Positions 12,622-25,300 of a stretch of 64,000 nt of DNA are shown here, piece by piece. Position 1 is the first letter of the stretch; the number at the start of each line of letters is the position of its first letter. This DNA comes from Ciona intestinalis. Its lineage: Eukaryota > Chordata > Ascidiacea > Phlebobranchia > Cionidae. Below the pieces are notes generated by a model. It did no database searches. It was not told where the DNA came from and saw only the letters and a program-made list of their open reading frames with translations. A program made the translations under genes and the position numbers. Location: positions 1,310,921-1,374,920 of the forward strand of contig NC_020172.2 of NCBI RefSeq assembly GCF_000224145.3, written 5' to 3'.

Positions 12622-13687
12622 GTAAAACATTAAGAATCACGGCTGTTAAATCAATTACAAGTAGGCATGCACACATGTGGAGAACATGTGCGTTTATATT
12701 TGTCTAACGTTATTTGGCTTCTGCTTGTTAAATGCATTACCGTTTTTATAAAAATATCAACGCATTGTATGCTTACATTATTCTGACTGATGTTCTGGCA
12801 TGACATACACCACGTGATAATCATGTTTACTTATCCACAGACAAGCGGAAAAAGGAATTTCATACCATTACGTATATACGCACGCAGTTAGCATTGGTTT
12901 TGTGAAATCCAATAACACTTCTGAGCGTGGTGGTTGTACATTACATTAACGTTTTTTATGCTGTAACCTTTTAAATACAGGGTGGCCCACTCGCCAGGAA
13001 CAAAATCTTTCAACGTTATTGGAACGAAAGGCCAAGCAAGTACTATGGTGTGAAACATATGTACAAATATATGGTGTGAAATAATTAAATAACGCTTCTA
13101 CAAACAATCTTTTTTTGAAGTTGTTAAACGTCGCAAAACACAATTTTTTAATGAGTTTACACTGTCTGCTATTGTGCAAAAAAAGTAAAAAATCGTTGTT
13201 TTTATTTGTCAGTTCTTGATTTAACTGTGCCAGAGTTAAAGTTCCATCGCCGTAAATGTTGTATAAGCCTCATTGGGCAAGTGCGTGAATTTTTTTACAC
13301 ATACAGTAACTGTATCTATATTTTTTGTACACTATACTAAATACACCAAAGCACCCCAGTTTTGTTGTACCGTCCAGCGTCTTAAATACGAGTTGCCAAA
13401 TTAGCCTAACTTGTGCGGCAAACATTCCTATATTTATAGGGGAGGAGGAATTTTTTTCTCAGTTTGAGTGAATGCGCGGTTTCTCCGAACTTTTTTAACA
13501 GGGATGACGCACTTCCGTACCTATAGATGTTGCTCAGCATATAATGACGCAACCAATACAAGCGTTCTGCATAACAACGCAGCGGAAATTTAATAATAGA
13601 CACTATACTAGTATAGCAGTTACAAGTCGTAACAGTACATTGTATCGTATATTAAATACAGAATGTTGTCATTGTTTTTAGTAACTA
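12622..13687. other. Spacer after the GPCR pair
   Basis: No gene can be defended. A short open stretch after an AG at 12979-12980 ends in a TGA near 13076-13081. It could be a stray exon or chance, and it matches no family I recognise. Confidence 0.3.
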
Positions 13688-13873
13688 CTAACCTCGTAAA
13701 CGTTTTTCTTATATGCGGTATTGCTTCGTTGTACAGTTGAGGCCAAATCTTGGATACAAATAGCTTCATTTTCGCTGTTTAGTTCCTTTGCCCAATTCTG
13801 CATGTATGGAGTGATTAGATCGAACTGTTTCGCAGATTCTAGAGTTATGTAGTCGTAGTGCACAACCCCTGGC
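13688..13873 (-). CDS. Candidate internal exon, unrecognised
   Basis: On the minus strand an open stretch of about 60 codons is bounded by a TTTAGCCAG acceptor and a GAG|GTTAGTAG donor. It contains HYDYITLESAKQF and PYMQNWAKELNSENEA, with balanced, protein-like composition. It could belong to the same gene as the candidate first exon at 15365-15552, but the phases do not join directly, so at least one more exon would be needed. I do not recognise the family. Confidence 0.35.
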
Positions 13874-14432
13874 TAAAGTTATTAGTACCCCATAGGTGGT
13901 TTGCAATTGCTAAGAACGCTTGGCTACGCTCCAACGATTTCGGACCATAGTTCGTTTTGTAAAGAACCACTTCGCTTATAAGTCGAGTAGATGTAGTTTG
14001 TTTACGTGCTGAAAACTATCAGAAAGGCAGAGAGACATGCGTTTGCATAATATTATGCATAATATTAAGCGCGGCATATACATAGTTTGTACTTTATAAG
14101 AAAGTACTATGGTATGTACAGTGCTGGCAACTGTTAGCTTTGAGGTTCATGGTATAAATTGTAGAAGGCCCGGGGCGCCACATGTAACTGACGTCCGAGG
14201 TTTGTTTTGATAATGTCTATAAAACTGGGCAATACATATATATATATCGTTGGCAATTCAATGGTGTGTAATATAACGTATATATTGGATATACTACATA
14301 CATTATTGCATACACTGTGTTTTATATTTTAGTTAGTATAGATATAGAAAGATGACACATGCAATTTTAAGTTTTTGTTGCGACTTGCACTAAAGGTTAC
14401 TGTTGCGTTGCAATTGTTTGTGTGACGTAACT

Positions 14433-15137
14433 ATGGGAGTAGGAGCAAGAAGAGCTGGGAGAAGAGCAGGAAGAGCAAGACGTCGCAGAGCCAATCACCA
14501 TCGTCATCACAGGACTGGCATACGTCACAACATACACCATAGGGGACGTGTTCGTCGTGTTGGAGTCGTGAGAGGGGGGAGATCTGCTACGGTGGTCCAT
14601 TTACGAACCCCTGCCCAAAAAGTTGGGTGTGTTTCTGTGGCCTTGCTGTTTATGTTCGCGTTTGTAAGCGTACCTTTACTTTCCATCGGAAGTTCAGAAA
14701 TGGGAGCCTTGTTTTACATCGGTATTAGTTTTGTTGTACTTGCCGTCGTCTGTTTAATCACTTGCTTATCCATACAAGCCAAGAAGTCGCTCAATCCGGT
14801 CGTTCCACCTTCTACAACCAGCACCACCACTTTTACGACACAAATGGGTTCTATGCCATCGACTGTATTTATGACCAACGAGACAGGCACTGTACACTAC
14901 CCACCAACGACAGAACCATCATTTCAGCAGCCGTCCAATTACACTACCGCCCCAACGACTGCTGCAAACTTCGCACCGTACTATGCACCTCCAATGGGTC
15001 AACCCTATCCAAATACAGCTCCTACTAATCAAATACCGACTACCACATACCCGCCTCAAGGTGTAATCATTCACGCTGACTTGCCCCCCTCCTACGACGA
15101 AGTGACATCAAACGATATATACAAAAGCCCATCGTAA
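14433..15137 (+). CDS. Intronless two-TM protein with a C-terminal PPxY motif
   Basis: A single open frame of 234 codons from the ATG at 14433. An in-frame TTG lies ten codons upstream, but ATG is the better start. Residues 1-60 are very rich in Arg, His and Gly. Two hydrophobic segments follow at about 64-84 and 91-114, then a long Thr/Pro-rich tail. Near the C-terminus PPSY (about 218-221) followed by DEV forms a PPxY motif, the usual ligand of WW domains such as those of NEDD4-type ligases. An AATAAA at 15249-15254 sits about 110 bases after the stop. A basic head, a short hairpin of membrane segments and a PPxY tail suggest a membrane adaptor for ubiquitin ligases; this is inference. I recognise no named orthologue. 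Candidate minus-strand exons lie on both sides, so it may be nested in an intron. Confidence 0.75.
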   Translation: MGVGARRAGRRAGRARRRRANHHRHHRTGIRHNIHHRGRVRRVGVVRGGRSATVVHLRTPAQKVGCVSVALLFMFAFVSVPLLSIGSSEMGALFYIGISFVVLAVVCLITCLSIQAKKSLNPVVPPSTTSTTTFTTQMGSMPSTVFMTNETGTVHYPPTTEPSFQQPSNYTTAPTTAANFAPYYAPPMGQPYPNTAPTNQIPTTTYPPQGVIIHADLPPSYDEVTSNDIYKSPS

Positions 15138-15248
15138 ACGTGAAACCTATTTAAAAAATTATTATGGTACTGTACAGAGTGGTAATTCAGAGCGTCAATG
15201 GTGCATTTATAGAAGTATATTTAAACTTTGTTCAAATTGCATTGAACA

Positions 15249-15254
15249 AATAAA
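15249..15254 (+). terminator. Poly(A) signal of the PPxY gene
   Basis: AATAAA 112 bases downstream of the TAA at 15135-15137. Confidence 0.6.
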
Positions 15255-15364
15255 CACCTTATAACGATTAAGGTGATATATGATATATTCTGCAGCAAAC
15301 TACGTGCCTTGTAATATCCCAACCGCAAGTTTTGTAGCCTTATCCGTTTGAACATTGTACTTAC

Positions 15365-15552
15365 CTACAATATTGTACACTATATTGTGATTGAGAACAG
15401 GTAGACCACATGTCAAGTTTTCGAATAAGGCACTGGCGATCTATTCCGTCTGTTTGTGTGATTAAGAATATGGTTCCATCGTTGTTGGTTCTTTTTTGGT
15501 TACCTATAAAAGAATAGCTTGATAAATTACTTGTACTACTCGGCCGTTGCAT
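15365..15552 (-). CDS. Candidate first exon, unrecognised
   Basis: Minus-strand ATG at 15552 opens 62 codons, starting MQRPSSTSNLSSYSFIG. They run without a stop to a strong donor TGTAG|GTAAGTAC in phase 2. Composition is Ser/Gln/Thr-rich with several Cys near the end. No homology is recognised. The next exon was not found with certainty. Confidence 0.35.
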
Positions 15553-15887
15553 TAGTATTCTAACAGTTGCAAACTACGTTTTAATTTTATAATGGTATTT
15601 GTGTACAGCAATATTTACATTACGAAATATCGTAATAAATTATACGTAATTCAAATATCATTGTCATATAAAAAAATATAATACACTTCTATTGCTACAA
15701 CATTTGAAGAAAGTTTCTGTGAATTATTCTTTTTCATAACCTATTTAACCATTGAAACATAAACATATTATAAAGGAATAATCTATATAAAAGGGTTTAT
15801 GACGACATACTTGGATTTATTACCTGCAATAGCGAACTGCACAGACTCATATTATGCCAAAGCTTATAGAGCCCTAAATGTTGTCGT

Positions 15888-18800
15888 ATGAAAAACAAAA
15901 TGCGTAATCCGTATGTAGCAGTTGGTTCAAAACAACCAAAGTCGAAAAGTTTTATTACTCGGTTATTCTGTAGTAACTCAGGTGTTATCGAAGTAGTAAA
16001 AATCCTGGCTGGATCTGTGTTTGGGGCTGGTATAGGCTATGGTAAGTCTAAGTCACACAAACTAGCCTATATTGTATATGTAGTTTATACCTAGTAATGT
16101 TGCCTATGATGTTTGCCATATTAGCATAAATCAACAAGTATATTGTACAGCTTTCCAATTCAAAATCTCGGCTCAGGCATGTTTCATTTATACAGGATAT
16201 TATTACTTGACGTTCAGCGGTGCTTTCCAAGAAAAGGAGCGAGTGTTGCAATTGTGTGTGCTATGGGCTGTCATTTGCATGTCATCTTTGGGCTGTGCTT
16301 TGTCTGTACAAATTCGTTGTATTGCAGCACTAAGCGTTCCAACCATGGTTGGTAAAACAGGCCGAAGCGTGCTTGGCGCTGTTCTTGCGACGTGGATCTT
16401 GGCTGGTACATACATTACTATTTTATTGCATTTATTTGGTAAAGAACCATTTCCGTATGTTCTGTGCATTCTAACAAAATTGCAGGACCGATAGCTAATG
16501 TGATGTACCACAGCGGAGAAGCAGTGAACAGCCTGACTTGCACAGCGCGCATGCACAATAAGCAAATGATGCAGTTATTGCACTTATTACACGCACCAGT
16601 TACCGCCGGCTTTAGGCAACTTGTGGCAAGTCTCATGTTAAACAGTTATACGTCTGGTAAAGTTAAATACTTGACCATTTTGCAGGACGACGCTGTCGTG
16701 CTAAATGATACGGAAAAAAGGTTGAACGATGAAATGGAAACAATGAAAGGCGAGCTTTGGAGCAATGATGACACCAAACCAACTGGATCTACCGCAAGTG
16801 AAAAAACTGTAGTAACTGAAGCAAATCTCGCTGGAAAACTGAAGGACGATGCGGTTCAACGGTGTACAGGTGCGTCATGATGAAACAAAAATAGAATGGC
16901 AACACGGAAATATTTTGTATGCGCAGTGAGTACTCAGCCTTTTATTATTTAGGTTTTAAGTTTTACCTTAAAAAAACAACTACAGGGGTCTTCGAGTACG
17001 GTGTGAATGAATGTGTTCGGTTGTTCCAGAAAAAGGAGCAGGAATGTCACGACGCAATCAAAATTCCTTTCTTAAAAGACATTCTGTGTTTGGTTCTAAA
17101 AACATCATTTCTTTGCAACATTGTACGCAGTAAGCATGTTTTCTGGAATGTAGTTTCTAAATATAACTACCATTGAAGCAATAAAGCAATACACCAAACT
17201 CAATTGGGGGAAACTATATACCATATGATATGATTCAAGTGATTAGAACTCAATACATTAAAACACAATGTACAGTATATGTTTTTTTACAGATTTTAAC
17301 ACGTGGTGCGCTGCCGTTCCAGCCGTCGACGAAGCATCTGTCAATCAAAATTATTCAAAAATGAACCAAATTTCTGAGTCTCTAAATCGGGAATTCGAAT
17401 CTAATCTCTTGTGGAAGGTGCTAATTTGTATAATAAGTTTCTATATTAAATTTCACAAAGTCCGGTACTTTAAATTGGCGCAAATCATTTGTAAAACATA
17501 TATTTCCGTGAGGTGAGATACTCAAAACGGACACTATTCATGAATAACATTAGCACATGATAAGGTAATAACCAAAATTTCTTAATCGTGTTTTAACAAC
17601 TAACATTTTGAGTCGTCAGACTTGTTCATATAGACAGTCCCAGTTTAATACAAAACGGAACGAAACATTTAACCATCTTACCCCAACTTACTTTCCAGCA
17701 TCATATGACATAAATTTATTAAGACTATATAAACACTATTTTGCCTCCTGTGACGTCAGGTACCACGTGACGAGCCCGCCCCGGCGATGTTAACCGTCGA
17801 TGAGATCGTTAAAAACGTTGAAAGCGATATTCGTCGTAAAAAGCAAATTTTTGACTTTTGCATTGCGCTCGTAAAGAAAGTCATCGGAATTTCATTTATA
17901 TTTGTTCTGTCCTCGTAAGTGTGTTTTATAAGAGAAACAGCGATTTTTCTTTCAAGTCATTATATATTACTATTGGATAAGATGAATACTGTTACCATAA
18001 TACGTTATCCCATATCTCCTAATCAAGTTTTCAACAATTACAAATATTATTTAAGAGTCATAAAATACGGATATAAGTATAATTTTGTAAATATTCTTTG
18101 CTCTTTAATAATAGGACAGTAAAGAAAATTAAACATCAAAAATGTTAACCTTAACTACTATACAAAATGTTGTTTTTTTATGTGGAATCAAGAGATGCGT
18201 GTGAAAACCGTGTTTATTATCACAGATCGAGTTCATATAACTCAAACTACTTGACTGACTTTCGTTTTGATAATCTGTACGTAACGACATACTTCAAAAG
18301 GAAAGACAAAGAGCGAAAAGTGCAGGTAAGTGAAACAAATGCTTTATATTTTACCAACGCGTAACATTGTGCATCGTAACGCAGGGAAAACGTTGTCTTC
18401 TACCCTTATCAAGGCTTGAAAAGCGTCATCTCATTTTACCAATGTCCCCCAAACTATCGATAAATGAAAAGAAGTCGGTGGTAAGTATGCTTGTGGAAAT
18501 TTTCATTTACGTCACACAAATGTGGAAATTGAAAACTAAAACCGCAAAGTCCGTCCATCAACGCAAAAAAATCAATTAGATTATGGATTTTTTTCAGTTT
18601 TTCAAGATGCTCACGCTTTTCGGACAGTTTCTGTTCACTGTCGTTTTATTGATGTTCGATTATGTCATTTATGCGGTCCTTGATCTAATTCGACGGCACG
18701 CAAAAGTCGACGTAACAGTTCAAGCTCGTCATAAATTAGAAGGTATATGTACAGCGTTACACGTTTGAAACCTAAGATTTAGGTAAGAAACTGTCTCATT

Positions 18801-20471
18801 ACCCCGTAATACCCAGGGTGCTGCCGCACAGACCTAGCCAGATGCTGTAGCCTGTCGCTTTCCCGAAGGTATAGGCGACGCGACAAGGGCTTTATAACGG
18901 TAACAGGCCAAGGACAGATGCTCTTATGGCATATACGTATTTTATTGTGGGGTAAGATGGGATGCCGCCATCACTAAATACCACATTTCCTGATCGTGTT
19001 TGGTATAATTAACAACGTTGTTTAGAGTCGTGAGGATGCGGTTATTTAATTCTGTAAATATTCCTTGTTTACTACACAATGGAATTAAAATAAGAAAATA
19101 TGTCAAACGAGAAAATAAGTCCTGTCTTACCCCACCGGCCTGAGTCAACAGTTTAAAACCTCTATTATTTGGATTTAAAGTCACTTCATACCATCCACAA
19201 TTTATGATGTACATAAAAAACTTATTGATTTTTTCCAGACACAAATGGACGTAATCATTTGAATAAATTAATAATTAATTTGAAATATTTGTTTGTGTAC
19301 ATTCGCCAAAGGGTTTTGGTTAAGTGTAAATAACACTGAGTGTTATTTAAGAACCAAACATTTGTTATCGGCATTATAAAATAGATATTAGGCATCGAAG
19401 GATCTATGTACACTTATATACCGTTCTAATACAATAGACAATATTCAAAGCTAATACAATTTTCTTTACTAAACCGAGAAACGTCAATAGTGTAAACCAT
19501 TTCGTTATATAAATGCTACTAAACACGTGTATATGATTGTTTACAGTTCATATAGAGGGCAATAAAACAGTGGCTGCATTACTGAAACGGCTTTTTCTTC
19601 CCTTCAAGGACAATGATCATGCGTTCAACACTACCGCCAGCAATCTTGGTAAGAAGTGCATTAATATGACTTTAAGCTATCATAACAACAATGTAAAGTT
19701 AGCATACCCATAAGAACGAAAAAAATTAAACTAAACACATTTTCGAGTGAGTTTGATTTTATTTATCTTATACAGAATATACTGACAATTATAATTTCAG
19801 GCTGTCTGCCTGTCGCCAGACAATTACCCAACAGCGACATCTACTGGATAGTCGGAATGTACGGAGTGCTTCTCCTGACGACGCTAGGTGACGCATACGC
19901 GCTACGTTTACGCCACGTGGTCGCCTCCGTTGCTTACAGAAGACGCGAGAAAAAACGAATCATTTTTCTGTACAGTGACGTCATGAGGCGTAGGAAAAAC
20001 CATCTGTACCACGTCAGGATGACTGTGCAGAAATTGGCCCAAAATTTTAGACTGAGAGTAAGTACAATATAACGCAATAAAAAAAACTATTTTTTCCCAA
20101 CACTTCTTACTTTAAAGCAACGACACTCGATTCTTACCGCTATGCGCATAAGAAGCGAAACTGTCGACAAAATATTCGCCGTTCTCGGAATCGGTTCTTC
20201 CCGGTGCCTTATCTGCGAAGTGAAAGAAACCAAATCGTCACCGTTGGTTAAATGCGACGACGTTAAATGTCACATGATGTACTGTACAGTATGTTGGGGT
20301 GAAGTCGGGGTAAGTGAAGCATTTGTTTAAGGCGTGGATATAATTTGGTAATACGTAACACAGGAGTGTTGTTGGGCGTGTAAGAACTACAGACCACAAG
20401 ACGAAACTTTACAAGATATAGATGATAACACGGGAAATATGGCAATGTTACGTGACCAGAGTATGGAATAA
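15888..20471 (+). CDS. DCST1: DCST1-like DC-STAMP domain protein with a C-terminal RING-like motif
   Basis: Thirteen coding exons join in phase to give about 723 residues, close to vertebrate DCST1 (about 700). Exons: 15888-16041, 16196-16405, 16486-16869, 16986-17129, 17293-17417, 17760-17914, 18226-18325, 18385-18480, 18598-18742, 19547-19648, 19801-20057, 20118-20309, 20364-20471. Early exons carry several membrane segments. The DC-STAMP signature is clear in YLTDFRFDNLYVTTYF and LLPLSRLEKRHLILP. The last two exons carry a Cys-rich module (CLIC, CDDVKC, CTVCW, CCWACK) like the C4C4 RING-like end of DCST1. DCST1 and DCST2 relatives are sperm membrane proteins needed for fertilisation in nematodes, flies and vertebrates, so a sperm role is likely here. 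Exon 7 might start upstream, after TCAAG at 18189-18193, adding residues in frame. A 30-base GT...AG stretch inside exon 3 is in frame and was left as coding. Confidence 0.88.
17515..17693 (+). mobile_element. ~190-bp TIR element, decayed copy
   Basis: TTAGCACATGATAAGG, TCTTAATCGTGTTTTAACAA and CATCTTACCCCAACTTA are in order. It lies in a DCST1 intron. Confidence 0.55.
18947..19137 (+). mobile_element. ~190-bp TIR element, copy 14
   Basis: GTGGGGTAAGATGGGATGCC left end; TGTCTTACCCCACC right end. The sequence before the right end is partly duplicated. DCST1 intron. Confidence 0.75.
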
Positions 20472-22358
20472 AGGAGGGATTCTGTTGCAAAAGAAAGAGG
20501 TTGTTCGTTGAGGCACGCCAGGGGACCTGAGATTTTGACCTCAGTTTACCCAAGTTACGACGTTTTCGCTTTGTTCCTTTGTTTTTTCCTTTTCGCGACG
20601 GTAGCTGTGTTTTTTTTCTCCTGCTCTTTCTCCCACTCTCTCCTCTCCTCCTGAGGAGTGGGGAGCATAATGATGCTGCTCATGCACAATGCGGAGAACA
20701 TTACAAGACCGTTAGTACCACCAACAACTCTGAAATACGTTTTGTAAAACACGTTTATAACCCGCTAATGTATGTTTACTGCAGCGCAAACGACAAACCT
20801 TTACGCTGGCTAGACTGTATTGTATAGGGTTAAGCTGTTAAACAAATAACATACCTACACAAAGGTTGCACGATCACAAAGAGAATCATAATATTGACGA
20901 TTGCTTTCCGACCAGTATATATGTGACCTCGGTTGTAACGGTACATAAACAAGGCGAAATAAGCAGCAGTTACCATCCCGTACTGAGCGGGAATGTTGTT
21001 AGACATCCTTGCTTGGCCACGGCTTAAACAGATCCTTTGTACTTCTCAAACCCGAAACTAATACAGTGCCAATTCTGCGCTTTTACACGCTTGCCGTCAC
21101 TTTCTACACTACGCAGTTACGTTGCGTATAGATCCTGGTTTTACTGAATCACGCTTTTCTACGAAAGTCGTCAGTGCACAGTGGTAACTACTTTGAACAG
21201 CATGACAATGCAGTAAGGTAGTTTCTGGCTTGGTTAACCAGTAACTAATATCAGTGAATAAACGCTTTGTTGTATTAGCAATAATGCAGGTGTACGCCAA
21301 CAAAGCAAACAGAAAGGAGTAACGTTAGTTGACATATTATATTGAGGCTAAATTGGCGTCAAGTTATCAAACTTTTGTTTTGTAGTGCCGCTACGACTAC
21401 ACCTATAGCAACACGATGTTTATTTGTCATTTGAACCCAACGTCGCTAAAGTAATACGATTCCAACAAATAAAGTCAATGAAGCGTGAATGCTGCAGAAT
21501 AGCTCTGCAATCATCCATGGTCTTTATCAAGAACGGGTCAATTCAACAGTATCGGTGCATGACAATTTTGCTTAGTAACAACCTTAAAAACTTCGCAATA
21601 CTACAGTAGAGCGTTGGTAACGAATTTAGTACATTGCCATTAGGGCCAAGCCTTTTTCGTTCGGGCTTTCGCTCGGGCGGACGAAACTACGTTACGCTTT
21701 TAGGGGCTTTTTTTCAATTTGCATAGACGTTTTGATGTTTGCTTGCGGAATATGTTACGCGGACATGGTAGATTAGTTTGGACGTCGTGTGGAACGGGTG
21801 TATGCTTGTATAGGTATATGATCATGTTGGGTAAGAAATTGTATATGTACATAGAATCGCTTACCATTCAGGCGCAAAGTACAATATGTGAAATCTTAAC
21901 AGTAGTAGTCAATTATTTGTTGCTCGGTATGCACCTAGTAAACTTAATCAGTTATGCGTAGTGTTAGTGTTGTAACATATTATTAGTTGTATTTACTAAC
22001 AACGCGCTTAATAGATACACTTCAAATAGCCTATATTGAATTAGTTTTAAATTCATAAAAAGACGTAGGTAAGAGTAAATAGGCAATTGAAATCGAGGGG
22101 GGTAGTTACTTATTAATAGGGTCAGTCGATTGTTGCAATAGGCATGACTTACGAGTGTACATTTATGTTTTTGTTTTTAATTGATAGCCAGCAGTAAAAC
22201 AGAACGCGTGGCATTAGATGACAGATTTGTTCCAGATAGTTGCATTTCTTCCCCTTTTCATGATTTTCTGCGTTTATAAAGTTTTTGCACGCAGATGCTT
22301 CATAGTGGACTTGTCTAATGTGAGGCGAAATTGTTAAAGACTGTTTTTACCGGAAAAT
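20472..22358. other. Spacer between DCST1 and the TNF ligand gene
   Basis: About 1.9 kb with only short open frames and no exon-like pieces that I can support. It includes a CT-rich stretch near 20610-20660 in what may be the DCST1 3' flank. Confidence 0.45.
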
Positions 22359-25300
22359 ATGACTAAACAAATGGAAACAACTAACACTTCGTCTGTGGTG
22401 GAACCAACAACTAGTATGTGCCGATGCCCGCAGCAAAAAAATGGCCAGACTAATATTTTGGTTATGATTTTGGGTACTGGCGTATTCTTACTTTCATTCT
22501 GGTGCTTTTGTTTAAATAACGATGTGCAGCAATTAAAATTAGCTGTAAAGGAACTGACAGGAAATGCAGAAAGGAAACAAATGGCCGAAGATAAACCAGA
22601 ATTCAAGGTAATGGCACTTACCCACATCGACAAACCTTTAACAATTGCTTCATTTATGCTACATGCCTAATGTAACAATTGCATACATTTTAGTAAAATC
22701 TAGAATATATGACATTTTTTTAAGAGAAATCCTAAGATTATTAAACATAAATATAGATATATATAGTACTATGGGGTAAGATGGAACACTTTTAGCACAT
22801 AATATTTAAACCCTACCGTGTTTTAAAGAATTAACAACGGTCTATGGGAGTTGTGAGGATACGGTTTTATAATTCTTTGAATATTCTTTGTTTACTACCA
22901 AATGAAACGAAGAACTAATGAAAAGGTGTCCCATCTTCCCCCACCCGACATTATATATAAAATATAACTTTCGTCATAAATAGCTCTTCAGAAACGACCC
23001 AAGTACTGCGGAAAGCGAATTCGAACACAGGGCGCTCGTCAGATCTCTTGTTAAAAGAAATGCGGAGGGTACGTAAGACTTTTATCGCTAATATCAGTCG
23101 ATGTGTACAGCTTTGACACTAAACATATGCGTGCATTATGTATGAACGGATACAATATATATTCTAAGTAATATATAGTAGGTTGGGGTAAGATGGATAC
23201 CGTGTTAGCACAGAATATCCCATATTACCTAATTGTGTTTTTAACAATTAACAACGCTCTTTTTAAGGTCGTGATTATAGGTTGAATATTTTAGCAAGTC
23301 TTTTTGTTTACTTTGAAATGGAACAATAAAGAAGAATAAAAACAGCATCGACCATCTTACCCTAACCTACTATCACAATACTATTTACAGCATTAAAATA
23401 CGTGACTTTGGAGTGCATGCGGGGGTCATAAGTATAGATACTATAGTGGTTTCTGTCGTATGTGTACCATATTCCAAACGCCCACCTACGCATTTAATGA
23501 GCATTAGATTTATTAGACGTGAAGTCCCAATGTAATATATGCATATATACCTTAATTTGAATACAAAGCTAAACTTGATAACACTGTATATTCAAAAGTT
23601 TCGTGGCTTTCCATTTATCTTATGTTATACAGTAGGGTAGGAGAAGGTGGGACACCTTTAGCATCACGTAATATCTAAATCTCCTAATCGTATTTTAGAC
23701 AATTACCAACAGCTAATGAGAGAGCCTTGAGGATATGGTTTTATAATTCTTTGAATGTTCTTATATGTTTACTATCAAATGGCACGAGAAAATAGAATAA
23801 AAATGTGTCCTATCTTATTCAACCCTATACTGTATTTAACAACTGTTGTTTTGTCGCTATACCCTGTCCTTTCGTTTAAAATATTTCTAAATCTTCGCTA
23901 TATTGTAATCGAAGAGATAAATATATTTATTATGCATTATATTACTGTATTAAATCGTATTTCTATCTCAAAACGTTTTCGGCGATTAAGATGCCACGTA
24001 TTCTTCGGCGCCATTTTAACTAACAGATGTTTATATCAGATTCAACAGCGGACGATCCCGCAGAACCACGGGAATCAAAAAGTCGTAAGATTTCAAAGCG
24101 GGGAAGTAACATGAAAAAAATGATTAGTAAGTCAGATTTTAAAATCTTAATTTCTGTTTACTGTAGGCTAAAATGGATACCGTTAGCACATGATAGTGCA
24201 TACTTCCTAATCGTGTTTTAATCAATTAACAATGCTGTTTAAGATGCGCGGTATACGTTTATAGTTTTTTGGGGGGACGATAATAGGGAATAAAAAAATG
24301 AATCACCTGACCTCAACTTACTATATACTTAGTAGTGTTGGGTAAAATGGGACACGTTTCATTCTCTTTTATCGTTTCATTTCGTAGTAACCAAAGCATA
24401 TCTATAGAATTATATAAACCTATATCCCCGCGACCCTATAAAAAGAGCATTGATTATTTGTTTAAAATACGATCAGAAAATAGGAGATTTATGTGCTAAC
24501 AGTATTCCATCTTACCCCCCTCCGTACTCTATATTTATTTCTGTTAAATTACAAACAGCGGGAGACAGAGCCGCAAGGTCAAAACGGCATATTCTCACAT
24601 ACCATGGTACATACAACATATAATAACCTCGTAACACTTCATATACATTAGAATATAACTGGAGCATGGTTTTCAATGGATGTACTAATCAGTAGTACCT
24701 ATTTAAAACACTGCATGTATTTTTCTTTCTTTGGTTTTGTAAAATTATATGTGCCGTAATTATTTCGGAATTTTTCGTTCGTTTTTAAAATTAAAAATTC
24801 TGTAAAATAAGTTTAAAACAACGATATGACAGGTTTGATAAGTAGTAATATGTCATATCTTTGCAGAAAATCGTCTGAGACGAAACCGGGTAAGACACTG
24901 TTTGGGAATTTTTTCACAAACCATAGCCTACACGAAAAATTTGGCAAAATTGCAACTAGTATAAAAAATAATTTAAGCATAGTACTGTGTGTTTAAGATG
25001 TATATAGCGTTAGCATTTAACAATCTGTATTCACTAATCGTGTTTCAACAATTACCACGAGTAGTGTGGATAATACTGGATATGGTTATATAGTTCTGTA
25101 AATATTGTATATTCACTACCGAATGGAACGAGAAAAGAAAATGAATAAAGGTGTCCCGAATTACCCCGCCCTACTAAGTGTATAGAAATATTTTTATTTA
25201 CTACAAATAGAAAAATAAATGACACCAAATCATAAACAACTTTACCCCAACTATACCTAAAAACACAAGTAGTAATCGGTGAAAAAATGCTGACACCATT

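Noticed and set aside
12841-12949. Possible further GPCR exon
   Set aside because: It would join in phase 2, but the preceding exon already ends with an in-frame stop at 12619-12621 and the residues look non-conserved.
16203-16565. 120-codon open frame on - within DCST1
   Set aside because: It is the antisense shadow of DCST1 exons 2 and 3, whose sense frame has clear family motifs.
16660-16690. 30-base GT...AG stretch in DCST1 exon 3
   Set aside because: Too short for an intron and a multiple of three, so it is kept as coding.
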